A program made the translations under genes and the position numbers. Positions 7,712-14,920 of a stretch of DNA of 30,400 nucleotides are shown in pieces. Each line of letters begins with the position of its first letter. Within the stretch, counting starts at the first letter, position 1. Source of the stretch: JBHJOF01 sp050330055 (GTDB lineage: Bacteria; Pseudomonadota; Alphaproteobacteria; Kiloniellales; JAKSDN01); assembly GCA_050330055.1 (NCBI GenBank), contig JBHJOF010000204.1, forward strand, positions 1 to 30,400, in the 5' to 3' direction. The notes below the pieces were generated by a model, which ran no database searches, was not told the DNA's origin, and saw nothing but the letters and a program-made list of their open reading frames with translations.

Positions 7712-8259
7712 ACCCTTGGCAGCCGGTCCGGCGGAATATCGCGCAGGCGCGGGAAGGTCGCGTCCTTCGGCGCAATGATCGGGTCGCTCAGCGGCCACTC
7801 GATGCCCAGCTCCGGATCGCACCACAAGAGGCCGCCCTCATCGTTCGCGTGATAGATTTCGGTGCACTTGTACCAAAGTTCGGCCACGTCGCTCAGCACG
7901 CAGAAGCCATGGGCGACGCCCGGCGGCAGAAAGGCCTGCCGCGGCGGCGAGGCCGTCAGGATCGTGCCGAACCAGCGGCCGAAGCTCGCCGAGTTGGGGC
8001 GCAGGTCGACGCCGACGTCGAAGATGGTGCCGTGCGTGACGGTGACGAGATGCCCTTGCGGATGTTGAACCTGATAGTGCAACCCGCGCAAGACGTTGCG
8101 GTGTGATGTCGAGCAATTGTCCTGGCGGAAGGCCGAAGGGATGCCGGCGTCCCTATAGCGCTCGTCGTGATAGGTTTCCAGGAAGCTTCCGCGCTCGTCT
8201 TCGAACACCCGCGGCTCGATCAGGACCAGCCCCTCTATGGTGGAGCGTTCGATCCTCAT
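7708..8259 (-). CDS. rfbC: dTDP-4-dehydrorhamnose 3,5-epimerase family protein
   Basis: This is a 183-residue cupin of RmlC length and fold. It epimerises C3 and/or C5 of dTDP-4-keto-6-deoxyglucose. Visible motifs are RGSFLETY (24-31), RNVLRGLHYQ with catalytic-type H61, the FDVGVDLRPNS strand, LPPGVAHGF, and ELWYKCTEIY with Y130. Where the enteric enzyme has QGKLVR, this protein has QGHLVT, so the active-site lysine (K72 in the Salmonella numbering, from memory) is replaced by histidine (H70). It may therefore be a variant epimerase rather than standard RmlC. It lies on the minus strand, downstream of rfbA with an ATGA overlap, and converges on rfbB. No rfbD accompanies it in the window. Confidence 0.92.
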   Translation of the reverse strand: MRIERSTIEGLVLIEPRVFEDERGSFLETYHDERYRDAGIPSAFRQDNCSTSHRNVLRGLHYQVQHPQGHLVTVTHGTIFDVGVDLRPNSASFGRWFGTILTASPPRQAFLPPGVAHGFCVLSDVAELWYKCTEIYHANDEGGLLWCDPELGIEWPLSDPIIAPKDATFPRLRDIPPDRLPRV

Positions 8260-9155
8260 TCACTGCCCTCGCGGAAGTCGGTCAGCAAGCGGTAAAGATA
8301 ATCGCGATAGGCACAGTGCGGCATGGATTCAACGAGATGTGCGTAATCATCGAGACCGATGAAGCCCATCCGATAGGCCAGCTCTTCCGGGAAGGCGATT
8401 CCGGTGCGCTGGCGCGTCTGTACGATCTCGACGAACATGCTCGCTTGCATCAGGCTCTGGCTCGTGCCGGCGTCGAACCAGACGAAGCCGCGGCCCAGAT
8501 GAACCGGGGTCAGGCGATCCCGCTCCAGGTAAAGCCGGTTGAGGTCGGTGATCTCGAGCTCGCCGCGGGCCGAGGGCGTGAGCCTGCGGGCGAAGTCGAC
8601 TGCCTCGCCGTCGTAGAAGTAGAGACCGGTGACCGCCCGGTCGGACTTCGGCGAGTTGGGCTTCTCGAGAATCCGCAAGGGGCGGCCGTCGGGACCAAGC
8701 TCCAGGACGCCATAGGCGCGCGGGTCGGCGACTTTGAAGGTGAAGATGGCGGCCCCGCGCCGCGTTGCCGCGGTCGCTTCCCCCAACAGCGTCGACAAGG
8801 GATGCCCATAGAAGACGTTGTCGCCGAGGATGAGCGCGAAGGGCTCTCCTGCGAGAAAATCAGCTCCGATCAAGAGCGCCTCGGCGATGCCGTTCGGCCG
8901 GCTCTGCTCGGCGTAGGAGACGGCTACGCCCCAGCGCGATCCGTCGCCGAGAAAGGCCCGGATCGCCGGCAGGTGGCCGGGCCCGCTGATCACCAGGATG
9001 TCCCGAATGCCGGCCAGCATAAGAGTGGTCAGGGGGTAGTAGATCAGCGGCTTGTCGTAGACCGGAAAGAGGGGCTTGTTGATCGCCTCGGTGATGGGGT
9101 AGAGACGGGTTCCGCTGCCGCCGGCCAGGATGATCCCCTTTCGTACAAGTCCCAT
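8256..9155 (-). CDS. rfbA: Glucose-1-phosphate thymidylyltransferase
   Basis: It makes dTDP-glucose from glucose-1-phosphate and dTTP, the first step of dTDP-deoxysugar synthesis. From the ATG at 9155 the protein is 299 residues and begins with the conserved KGIILAGGSGTRLYP. It also has NKPLFPVYDKPLIYYPL, LGDNVFYGH, the LEKPNSPKSD segment with YFYD, GELEITDLN, and GFVWFDAGT, all typical RmlA signatures. A GTG at 9185 would add 10 residues that the family lacks; upstream of the ATG a GGGGAG lies about 12 bases away. It is first in the two-gene minus-strand unit and is transcribed away from the glycosyltransferase at 9227. Confidence 0.95.
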   Translation of the reverse strand: MGLVRKGIILAGGSGTRLYPITEAINKPLFPVYDKPLIYYPLTTLMLAGIRDILVISGPGHLPAIRAFLGDGSRWGVAVSYAEQSRPNGIAEALLIGADFLAGEPFALILGDNVFYGHPLSTLLGEATAATRRGAAIFTFKVADPRAYGVLELGPDGRPLRILEKPNSPKSDRAVTGLYFYDGEAVDFARRLTPSARGELEITDLNRLYLERDRLTPVHLGRGFVWFDAGTSQSLMQASMFVEIVQTRQRTGIAFPEELAYRMGFIGLDDYAHLVESMPHCAYRDYLYRLLTDFREGSE

Positions 9156-9226
9156 GGAAGACGGTTGCTCCCCTGTCGTGGACACTTCGGGTTTGGATTC
9201 GCAGTTGCGAGGAACGCGCGCCCCTT
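9156..9226. promoter_or_regulatory. Divergent intergenic region between rfbA and the GT2 gene
   Basis: This is the only head-to-head gap in the window, so promoters for the leftward rfbA-rfbC unit and the rightward 21-kb gene run probably both lie here or in the flanking codons. It holds a perfect dyad, TCGCA-GT-TGCGA, at 9199-9210, which could be an operator. I cannot identify a clear sigma-70 -35/-10 pair on either strand, so the promoter assignment rests on gene orientation only. Confidence 0.45.
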
Positions 9227-10237
9227 ATGGCATGCTGCCCTCACGTTGAACAGGCCTCTGCCATGAGTGGGCCGGGCTCTGCCGCAGCGGGCGAGGCGCC
9301 GCCCCTGGTCGGCATCGGCCTGCCCGTCTACAACGGCGCCGCGACGCTGCGGCGCGCGCTCGACAGCCTGGTGGCCCAGGATTGGCCGCGGCTCTCGATC
9401 GTCATCGCTGACGACTGCTCGTCGGACGCGTCGGCGGAGATCTGCCGTGACTACGCGGCCAGGCATTGCTTCATCCGCTTCATCCAGAACCCGTCAAATC
9501 TGGGCTCTGTCGACAATCTGCGCCTTGTGGTCGCCGAGACGCCGGGCGACTACTTCCTCTACGCCAGCCAGGACGACGTCTGGGCGCCGAGCTTCGTCAG
9601 CCGGCTGGTACGGGAACTGGAAGCTGACCGCGGCGCCGTCGCCGCCATGTGCGCGACGCGAAGCCTACGTCCCGATGGCGAAGAGATCGGCGTCACGCGC
9701 CTCATGGAGCCCGACTGGCCTCAGCGGCGGAGCCCGCTGGGCAACGCCCTATCGATCGTGACCAAGCGAGGGCGGGCGGCGCGTCCGGTGAAGAACAACA
9801 TGTTCATTCATGGCATCGTTCGCGCTCATGTATTCCGCGAGCTGCTGCGTTCATTTCCCGAAATCTTCGTAGCCGAGCGGCAGCTCGTCTGCCAGATGGC
9901 GCTCGCCGGGCGGCTTGTCTACGTGGATGAGGTGCTCTTCACGAAGCAAGTTGCGTGGGAGCGCCTGGCCGAGCGGCGTCCCGACGATCCACTGGTGAGG
10001 AAAAAGGCTGAGGCCCGCTTTCCTAACTTGCTCTACATCCAGGGGCTAACGGGGCCCTTGTTGCGCTCACGCATCGTGCCCTGGTACCGCAAGGCGTTCA
10101 TTCCCGCGATTGTCGGCGCGTTCTTCTGGGCCGGAGTACTTCCAAGGTGGCGAGGTCGTTTTCTTCGGATGACCAGGGACAATCTACCCGGCTCGGTTTT
10201 CGCGCTGCTGCAGCGGCTGCGCGGACGCGGCGCCTGA
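9227..10237 (+). CDS. Family 2 glycosyltransferase
   Basis: This is an inverting GT-A glycosyltransferase (GT2). It has GIGLPVYNGAATLRRALDSL (29-48), the nucleotide-binding aspartates in IADDCSSD (D62, D63), and the metal-binding triplet QDD at 115-117. The central and C-terminal parts contain VAERQLVCQMALAGRLVY, the acceptor-side region. A short hydrophobic stretch near residues 284-294 (AIVGAFFWAGV) could be a membrane-touching helix. The ATG at 9227 has GAGGAA 12 bases upstream; the ATG at 9263 would give a more usual short N-terminus but has no visible ribosome site. The donor and acceptor sugars cannot be read from the sequence. It is first in the long rightward run. Base use looks less G+C-rich than in the neighbours, especially after about 9770. 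Confidence 0.88.
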   Translation: MACCPHVEQASAMSGPGSAAAGEAPPLVGIGLPVYNGAATLRRALDSLVAQDWPRLSIVIADDCSSDASAEICRDYAARHCFIRFIQNPSNLGSVDNLRLVVAETPGDYFLYASQDDVWAPSFVSRLVRELEADRGAVAAMCATRSLRPDGEEIGVTRLMEPDWPQRRSPLGNALSIVTKRGRAARPVKNNMFIHGIVRAHVFRELLRSFPEIFVAERQLVCQMALAGRLVYVDEVLFTKQVAWERLAERRPDDPLVRKKAEARFPNLLYIQGLTGPLLRSRIVPWYRKAFIPAIVGAFFWAGVLPRWRGRFLRMTRDNLPGSVFALLQRLRGRGA

Positions 10238-10265
10238 TGGGCTGGATACTGTAGAGGCAATTCCG

Positions 10266-11483
10266 ATGGCGACGTGCCGTGTGTGCGGGCAGGCGATCGA
10301 GCCATTCATGACCTTCGGGCGCATGCCGATCGCGAATGCGTTCCTGCTGCCCGAGGATTTCGAGCGCGAGTATTTCTTCGAGCTCGCTCCCGCCTTTTGT
10401 GAGAGTTGCGGCGCCTTCCAGATTGTGGAGCAGCCGGACTCCCGCCGCATGTTCCACGAGAACTATGCCTTTTTCACGCGCACCTCACGCTACATGGTCG
10501 CGCACTTCCGCCGCTTCGCCGACTGGACCCGGGAGGCCTACCTGGACGGTTCCGACCCCTTCGTGGTCGAGATCGGCAGCAATGACGGCGCCATGCTGGA
10601 GTGCTTCGCGCAGACCGGCATCCGCCATCTCGGTATCGAGCCGTCTGCCAACGTGGCGGAGGAGGCGCGGCGGCACGGGGTCGATACGCTGGTCAGCTTC
10701 TTCGGCCACGAGACCGCCGAGGCCGTGCTGGCCGAGCACGGGCCGGCCGACGCCATCCTGGCGGCCAACGTCATGTGTCACATTCCCGACCTTCACGACG
10801 TCGCCGAAGGCGTTGCCCGGTTGCTCAAGCCGCGCGGCATCCTGGCCTTCGAGGATCCCTATCTTGGCGACATGATCGAGAAGACCTCCTACGACCAGAT
10901 CTACGACGAGCACGTCTTCATCTTCTCGGCGCGCGCGGTCCGGTCCCTGTTCGAGCCGCATGGCCTGGAGCTGATCGACGTCCTGCCGCAGCCGACGCAC
11001 GGCGGCTCCATGCGCTACGTCTTCGCGCACAAGGGCGCGCGTCCGGTGGCTCCTGCCGTCGGCGCCCAGTTGGACAAAGAGCGCGCCCTGGGGCTGGATC
11101 GGCCGGAGACCTACGTCGCATTCCGCGCCGCCTGCGAGCGCTCCAGGGGACGCCTGTTGGCCTTGCTTGCGGGCGAAAGGGCCTCGGGACGCAGGGTTGC
11201 CGGCTATGGCGCCACTTCCAAAAGCACGACGGTCCTGAACTACTGCGGCATCGGCCCCGACCTGATCGAGTTCATCAGCGACACGACACCCATCAAGCAG
11301 GGCAAGTACACGCCCGGCTCCCACATTCCGGTGCGACCTTACGATGCCTTCCTCGCGCGCTATCCCGACAGCGCGGTCCTCTTCGCCTGGAACCACCGCG
11401 ACGAGATCATGGCGAAGGAGGACGGCTTCCGCGCCGCCGGCGGCCGCTGGATCACCTATGTGCCGCAGGTGGAACAGGGCTAG
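10266..11483 (+). CDS. Sugar C-methyltransferase (NovU/TcaB9/TylC3 family)
   Basis: This 405-residue protein has the three-part build of dTDP-4-keto-deoxysugar C-methyltransferases. The N-terminal zinc site has cysteines C4, C7, C45 and C48. The SAM domain has VVEIGSNDGAM (100-110) and HLGIEPSANV (121-130). The C-terminal Methyltransf_14-type domain has GYGATSKSTTVLNYCGIG and TPGSHIPV. Residues Y76, H172, Y213, E215 and H216 match, as I recall, the active-site set of the C3-methyltransferase TcaB9, and YDEHVFIFS is the typical loop. It should add a methyl carbon to a 4-keto sugar from the RfbB branch, giving a branched deoxysugar. Regiochemistry (C3 or C5) is not decidable. GAGGCAA lies before the ATG, and the DegT gene follows after 9 bases. 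Confidence 0.88.
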   Translation: MATCRVCGQAIEPFMTFGRMPIANAFLLPEDFEREYFFELAPAFCESCGAFQIVEQPDSRRMFHENYAFFTRTSRYMVAHFRRFADWTREAYLDGSDPFVVEIGSNDGAMLECFAQTGIRHLGIEPSANVAEEARRHGVDTLVSFFGHETAEAVLAEHGPADAILAANVMCHIPDLHDVAEGVARLLKPRGILAFEDPYLGDMIEKTSYDQIYDEHVFIFSARAVRSLFEPHGLELIDVLPQPTHGGSMRYVFAHKGARPVAPAVGAQLDKERALGLDRPETYVAFRAACERSRGRLLALLAGERASGRRVAGYGATSKSTTVLNYCGIGPDLIEFISDTTPIKQGKYTPGSHIPVRPYDAFLARYPDSAVLFAWNHRDEIMAKEDGFRAAGGRWITYVPQVEQG

Positions 11484-11492
11484 CAGGTTTTC

Positions 11493-12596
11493 ATGATTCC
11501 GCTTGCCAGTCCTCGCGCGCAGTACAGGGCGCATGCGCAGTCGATCGACGCCGCGCTCGCCCGCGTTCTCGACAGCGACGCCTATGTCCTGGGGGCGGAG
11601 ACTCAGCGCTTCGAGGAGGCGTTCGCGTCGATCAGCGGTTGCGCCCACGCCGTCGGGGTAAACAGCGGCACCGACGCGCTGGCCCTGGCGCTGCGCGCGC
11701 TGGGCATCGGGGCGGGCGACGAGGTGGTTACGGTCGCGCATACGGCGCTGGCAACGGTCGCGGCGGTAGTCATGACCGGGGCGACCCCGGTGCTCGTGGA
11801 CGTCGACGAGCGGACGCGGACCATGGACCCGGACGGTCTCGGTCTCGCGATCGGCGAGCGCACGCAGGCAATCGTGCCGGTACACCTCTACGGCCAGCCG
11901 GCCGACATGAAAGCGATCATGAGCATCGCCCGGCGGAATGGGCTCAAGGTGGTCGAGGACTGCGCACAGGCGGTCGGCGCCTCGATCGATGGGCAAGGGG
12001 TTGGCAGCTTCGGCGACGCGGCGGCCTTCAGCTTCTATCCGACCAAGAACCTGGGCGCGATCGGCGACGGCGGCGCCGTGACCACCTCCGACCCGGAGCT
12101 CGCCGAGCGCGTGCGCCGGCTCAGGCAGTACGGCTGGGACAGCCAGCGCGTCAGCCGCGAGGCCGGCGTCAACTCGCGGCTGGACGAGCTGCAGGCGGCG
12201 ATCCTGCTGGCCAAGCTGCCGTACCTGACGCGCGACAACGAGCGGCGCATCGCCATCGCCGCGGCCTATGACGCCGCTTTCGCGGACCTGCCGCTCGATC
12301 GGCCCTGGCGCCGCCCCGGCGACCGGCACGTCTTCCACCTCTACGTGATTGCATGCGACCGCCGGGACGAGCTGGTCGGCCACCTGAAGTCCAATGACGT
12401 GGGCGCCGGCGTCCACTACCCCGTGCCGGCCCATCGGCAGGAGGGATTCGTGGAACGGGTCATGGTCCATGGCGGCGCGCTTCCGGTGACCGATCGCCTC
12501 GCCGGGCGGGTCGTGAGCCTGCCGGTATTCCCGGAGCTCACGGACGACGAGGTGGACCGCATCATCGAAGCCGTGCGGAGCTTCTTCGCGCCATGA
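11493..12596 (+). CDS. DegT/DnrJ/EryC1 aminotransferase, FdtB/QdtB-like
   Basis: This is a 367-residue PLP-dependent sugar aminotransferase. The Schiff-base lysine is K185 in FYPTKNLGAIGDGG; D156 in EDCAQA binds the pyridine nitrogen. The phosphate-site segment is NSGTDAL (57-63), and VHLYGQPADM (130-139) is typical of the branch that aminates dTDP-3-keto-6-deoxyhexoses (FdtB, QdtB, DesV, EryCI). It would transfer an amino group from glutamate to C3 of a keto sugar. The companion 3,4-ketoisomerase is likely the FdtA-like gene at 16033. Together with the adjacent C-methyltransferase, it hints at a branched amino sugar. It ends in an ATGA overlap with the next methyltransferase. Confidence 0.9.
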   Translation: MIPLASPRAQYRAHAQSIDAALARVLDSDAYVLGAETQRFEEAFASISGCAHAVGVNSGTDALALALRALGIGAGDEVVTVAHTALATVAAVVMTGATPVLVDVDERTRTMDPDGLGLAIGERTQAIVPVHLYGQPADMKAIMSIARRNGLKVVEDCAQAVGASIDGQGVGSFGDAAAFSFYPTKNLGAIGDGGAVTTSDPELAERVRRLRQYGWDSQRVSREAGVNSRLDELQAAILLAKLPYLTRDNERRIAIAAAYDAAFADLPLDRPWRRPGDRHVFHLYVIACDRRDELVGHLKSNDVGAGVHYPVPAHRQEGFVERVMVHGGALPVTDRLAGRVVSLPVFPELTDDEVDRIIEAVRSFFAP

Positions 12597-13363
12597 CGGC
12601 CCGTATCGTCTGGGAGGGGGTCTATGGCAGCTTTGCGGAGGCGCGGGGCGATGCCGGCGTGTTCGAAGGCGAGATCTGGCTGGACAAGGTGCGGACGCGG
12701 CTGCGGTCCGATCTGGCAGACCTCCAGGCAGGCAACGGGATACCGCCTCTGGCACGCACGCGCGACTATCCACTTCCGCTGCTCGTGGCGCTCCTGCATC
12801 GGGAGCGGCGGCCAGTCCGGGTCATCGATTTCGGCGGCGGCCTGGCGCCGACTTTGTTCGCCTCATTGGCCGTGCTGCCCGGGCCGGCGGAGGTGGAGTA
12901 CCACGTCGTGGAAACCTCCGCCCTCTGCCGGGCCGGACGGGAGGACTTGGCGGAGTGGGCTTGCGTGCAATTTCACGAGGAGCTGCCGCGCCTTGAGGGT
13001 GCGGTCGACGTGGTCCAGCTGGCAAGCGCGCTCCACTATATCGAGGATTGGCGCGGCCTGCTTGCACGCCTCCTGGACTATGCGCCGCACTATCTGTTGC
13101 TGGCCGACCTTCCAGCGGGGAGTATCCCGACCTTTGTCACACTTCAGCGCTTTCATGGCCGCGGCATTCCGGTCTGGATGTGGGACCTTGGCGACGTGAC
13201 CGCTGCGGTCGCCGAGCGGGGCTACGACCTCATCTATCGCAGCCGCTATATCGGCCGGATCGACGGGGTCGAGGGCGCCTTGCCGACGGGGAACCTGCCG
13301 AGCGGGCACCAGTTGGACAGTCCCTGCCACCTGTTGTTCGCCCGTCGGGGCGGCGATGCCTGA
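12593..13363 (+). CDS. Putative methyltransferase, TIGR04325 / LIC12133-like
   Basis: The 256-residue protein starts with the W-x-GVY-x-SF pattern (7-14) that marks the TIGR04325 family, a group of putative methyltransferases found in O-antigen and capsule loci. The SAM-motif-like segment is VIDFGGGLAPTLFASL (77-92), followed by an acidic strand-2 end (VVETS) and LASALHYIEDW, which resembles post-motif II. The substrate is unknown for the family. It overlaps the preceding DegT gene by four bases and is followed after 15 bases by the CmcI-like gene, so the small run 11493-14891 is probably co-translated. Confidence 0.8.
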   Translation: MTARIVWEGVYGSFAEARGDAGVFEGEIWLDKVRTRLRSDLADLQAGNGIPPLARTRDYPLPLLVALLHRERRPVRVIDFGGGLAPTLFASLAVLPGPAEVEYHVVETSALCRAGREDLAEWACVQFHEELPRLEGAVDVVQLASALHYIEDWRGLLARLLDYAPHYLLLADLPAGSIPTFVTLQRFHGRGIPVWMWDLGDVTAAVAERGYDLIYRSRYIGRIDGVEGALPTGNLPSGHQLDSPCHLLFARRGGDA

Positions 13364-13378
13364 GCTTCGGAGAGATTG

Positions 13379-14110
13379 ATGTTCGACAGAGAGCAGTTCG
13401 AGAAGGACAAGCGCGCCAACGCGGCAAGCCAGGCGGCCGACGAGGCGCTGTGCCGCCTGGCGCTGGACTTCCTGGTGCAGTCGGACCGGCATCACTACGG
13501 CTATCAGTGGACCTGGCTTGGCCTGCCGATCGTGCAGATGCCCCAGGACATACTCGTGACCCAGGAGATCATCTGGGAGACCAAGCCCGACCTGATGATC
13601 GAGACCGGCATCGCTTGGGGCGGCTCGATCGTGCTCTATGCTTCGATCCTGCAGCTGATCGGCAAGGGGCGCGTCATCGGCATCGATCGCGTGCTGCCGG
13701 ACAAGAACCGGCAGGAGATCATGAAGTACCCTTTCTCTGACCGGATTTCCCTGATCGAGGGGTCGTCGGTCGATCCGGACGTGGTGCGGCAGGTCAAGGA
13801 GCAGGTTCGGCCTGGGGACAGCGTCATGCTGCTGCTCGATTCCAACCATACCCACGACCATGTGCTTGAGGAGCTGAGGCTCTATGCGCCCTTGGTGACG
13901 CCGGGGCAATTCCTGGTCGTCTCCGACACCATCGTCGAGGACATCCCGCCGCAGAGCCACCGGCCCCGACCCTGGGGGCCGGGTGACAATCCGAAGACGG
14001 CGCTGCGGGCTTATCTGGACGAAACCGACTGCTTCGCGGAGGACGACTACATCAACGCCAAGCTGCTGCTGAGCTACAGCCCGAACGGCTATTGCCGACG
14101 CATCAGGTAG
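13379..14110 (+). CDS. CmcI-like methyltransferase (cephalosporin hydroxylase family)
   Basis: This is a 243-residue member of the CmcI/rhamnosyl O-methyltransferase family. IETGIAWGGS (74-83) is the SAM-binding glycine motif, GIDRVLPDKNR follows strand 2, LLLDSNHTHDHVLEEL (151-166) is the family signature, and FLVVSDTIVED (178-188) provides likely metal-binding acids together with D154. Despite the family name, characterised members are O-methyltransferases acting on sugars or small molecules. The start is the ATG at 13379 with GGAGAG at 13369-13374; a TTG sits immediately before it. The substrate here is unknown but is probably a sugar hydroxyl of the glycan or its precursor. Confidence 0.86.
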   Translation: MFDREQFEKDKRANAASQAADEALCRLALDFLVQSDRHHYGYQWTWLGLPIVQMPQDILVTQEIIWETKPDLMIETGIAWGGSIVLYASILQLIGKGRVIGIDRVLPDKNRQEIMKYPFSDRISLIEGSSVDPDVVRQVKEQVRPGDSVMLLLDSNHTHDHVLEELRLYAPLVTPGQFLVVSDTIVEDIPPQSHRPRPWGPGDNPKTALRAYLDETDCFAEDDYINAKLLLSYSPNGYCRRIR

Positions 14111-14120
14111 GGGCATGCCA

Positions 14121-14891
14121 ATGGCCATGAGCGAGAAAATCCTGGACTTCTGGAACGAGCGTGCCGGCCTGGGGGCCATTGCCGGAACCAATGACTTCAA
14201 CCTGACCGAGATCGAGCACCGCTTCCTCGAGACCGCGGTGCCATCCGGCAGCCGAATCCTGGACGTCGGCTGCGGCAACGGCAGCTCGCTGGTGCGGCTT
14301 GCCAAAGCGAAGGGCTGTCATGGTGTCGGCATGGACTTCGCCGAGCAGATGGTCGAGGTGGCTGCCGCTCGTGTCAGGGACGAGGGGCTTTCGGATCGCC
14401 TGGAGGTGCACCGGAGGTCGGTCCCCCCGGTGCCGAACGAGTGGGGTCCCTTCGATGTCGTCTATTCACAACGCTGTCTGATCAACCTGACATCGACCGA
14501 TCAGCAGAAGACTGCCGTGCTGTCGGTCGCGGACTGTCTGAGGCCGGGTGGGATGTACGTAATGGTCGAGTGCTCGCTCGATGGGTCGGACCGAACGAAC
14601 AGCGTGCGCGAAAGCCTGGGACTGCAGCCGATCGATCCGCCCTGGCACAATCTTTTCTTCAGGGAGAAAGAGGTCGCGTCGTGGGCGAATGAAGGTTTCG
14701 TGCTGGAAGACCTCCAGCATATATCGAGTACCTACAACTTCCTGAGCCGCGTGGTCTACGCAAAGCTGGCCGCCGACCGCGGCGAGGAGCTGCGCTACGA
14801 TTCGGACATCAACCTGCTTTCCCTCAAACTCCCGCCGGCGGTTGGTGCCTTTGGGCCCGTCAAGGCCTGGATTTGGCGCAAGCGGGTCTGA
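14121..14891 (+). CDS. Class I SAM-dependent methyltransferase
   Basis: The protein has about 256 residues. The SAM motif is ILDVGCGNGSS, with GVGMDFAEQM for strand 2, and FDVVYSQRCLINL / CLRPGGMYVMVE for motifs II and III. The start is one of three nearby ATGs (14115, 14121, 14127). AGGGG at 14109-14113 is best spaced for 14121. The C-terminal half contains the LFFREKEV segment seen in small-molecule and sugar methyltransferases. It follows the CmcI-like gene closely and precedes the second aminotransferase by 29 bases. The substrate is unknown. Codon use looks a little less G+C-rich than in the transketolase region. Confidence 0.85.
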   Translation: MAMSEKILDFWNERAGLGAIAGTNDFNLTEIEHRFLETAVPSGSRILDVGCGNGSSLVRLAKAKGCHGVGMDFAEQMVEVAAARVRDEGLSDRLEVHRRSVPPVPNEWGPFDVVYSQRCLINLTSTDQQKTAVLSVADCLRPGGMYVMVECSLDGSDRTNSVRESLGLQPIDPPWHNLFFREKEVASWANEGFVLEDLQHISSTYNFLSRVVYAKLAADRGEELRYDSDINLLSLKLPPAVGAFGPVKAWIWRKRV

Positions 14892-14920
14892 TTGTTGATA
14901 GCAAGGCGAAGAGGCGCGCG

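Noticed and set aside
6629..9155. A complete dTDP-L-rhamnose pathway
   Set aside because: rfbA, rfbB and rfbC are present but no rfbD-like reductase with its motifs is in the window, so rhamnose cannot be claimed from this sequence.
8103..9266. Plus-strand open frame of about 387 codons opposite rfbA
   Set aside because: rfbA on the minus strand has every family signature; the plus frame has none.
10601..12271. Plus-strand open frame of about 556 codons in a second frame of the C-methyltransferase/aminotransferase region
   Set aside because: It is an arginine-rich off-frame translation of two real genes.
10485..12773. Antisense open frame of about 762 codons over the C-methyltransferase and aminotransferase
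   Set aside because: It is a shadow of two well-supported genes on the other strand, with no motif or ribosome site.
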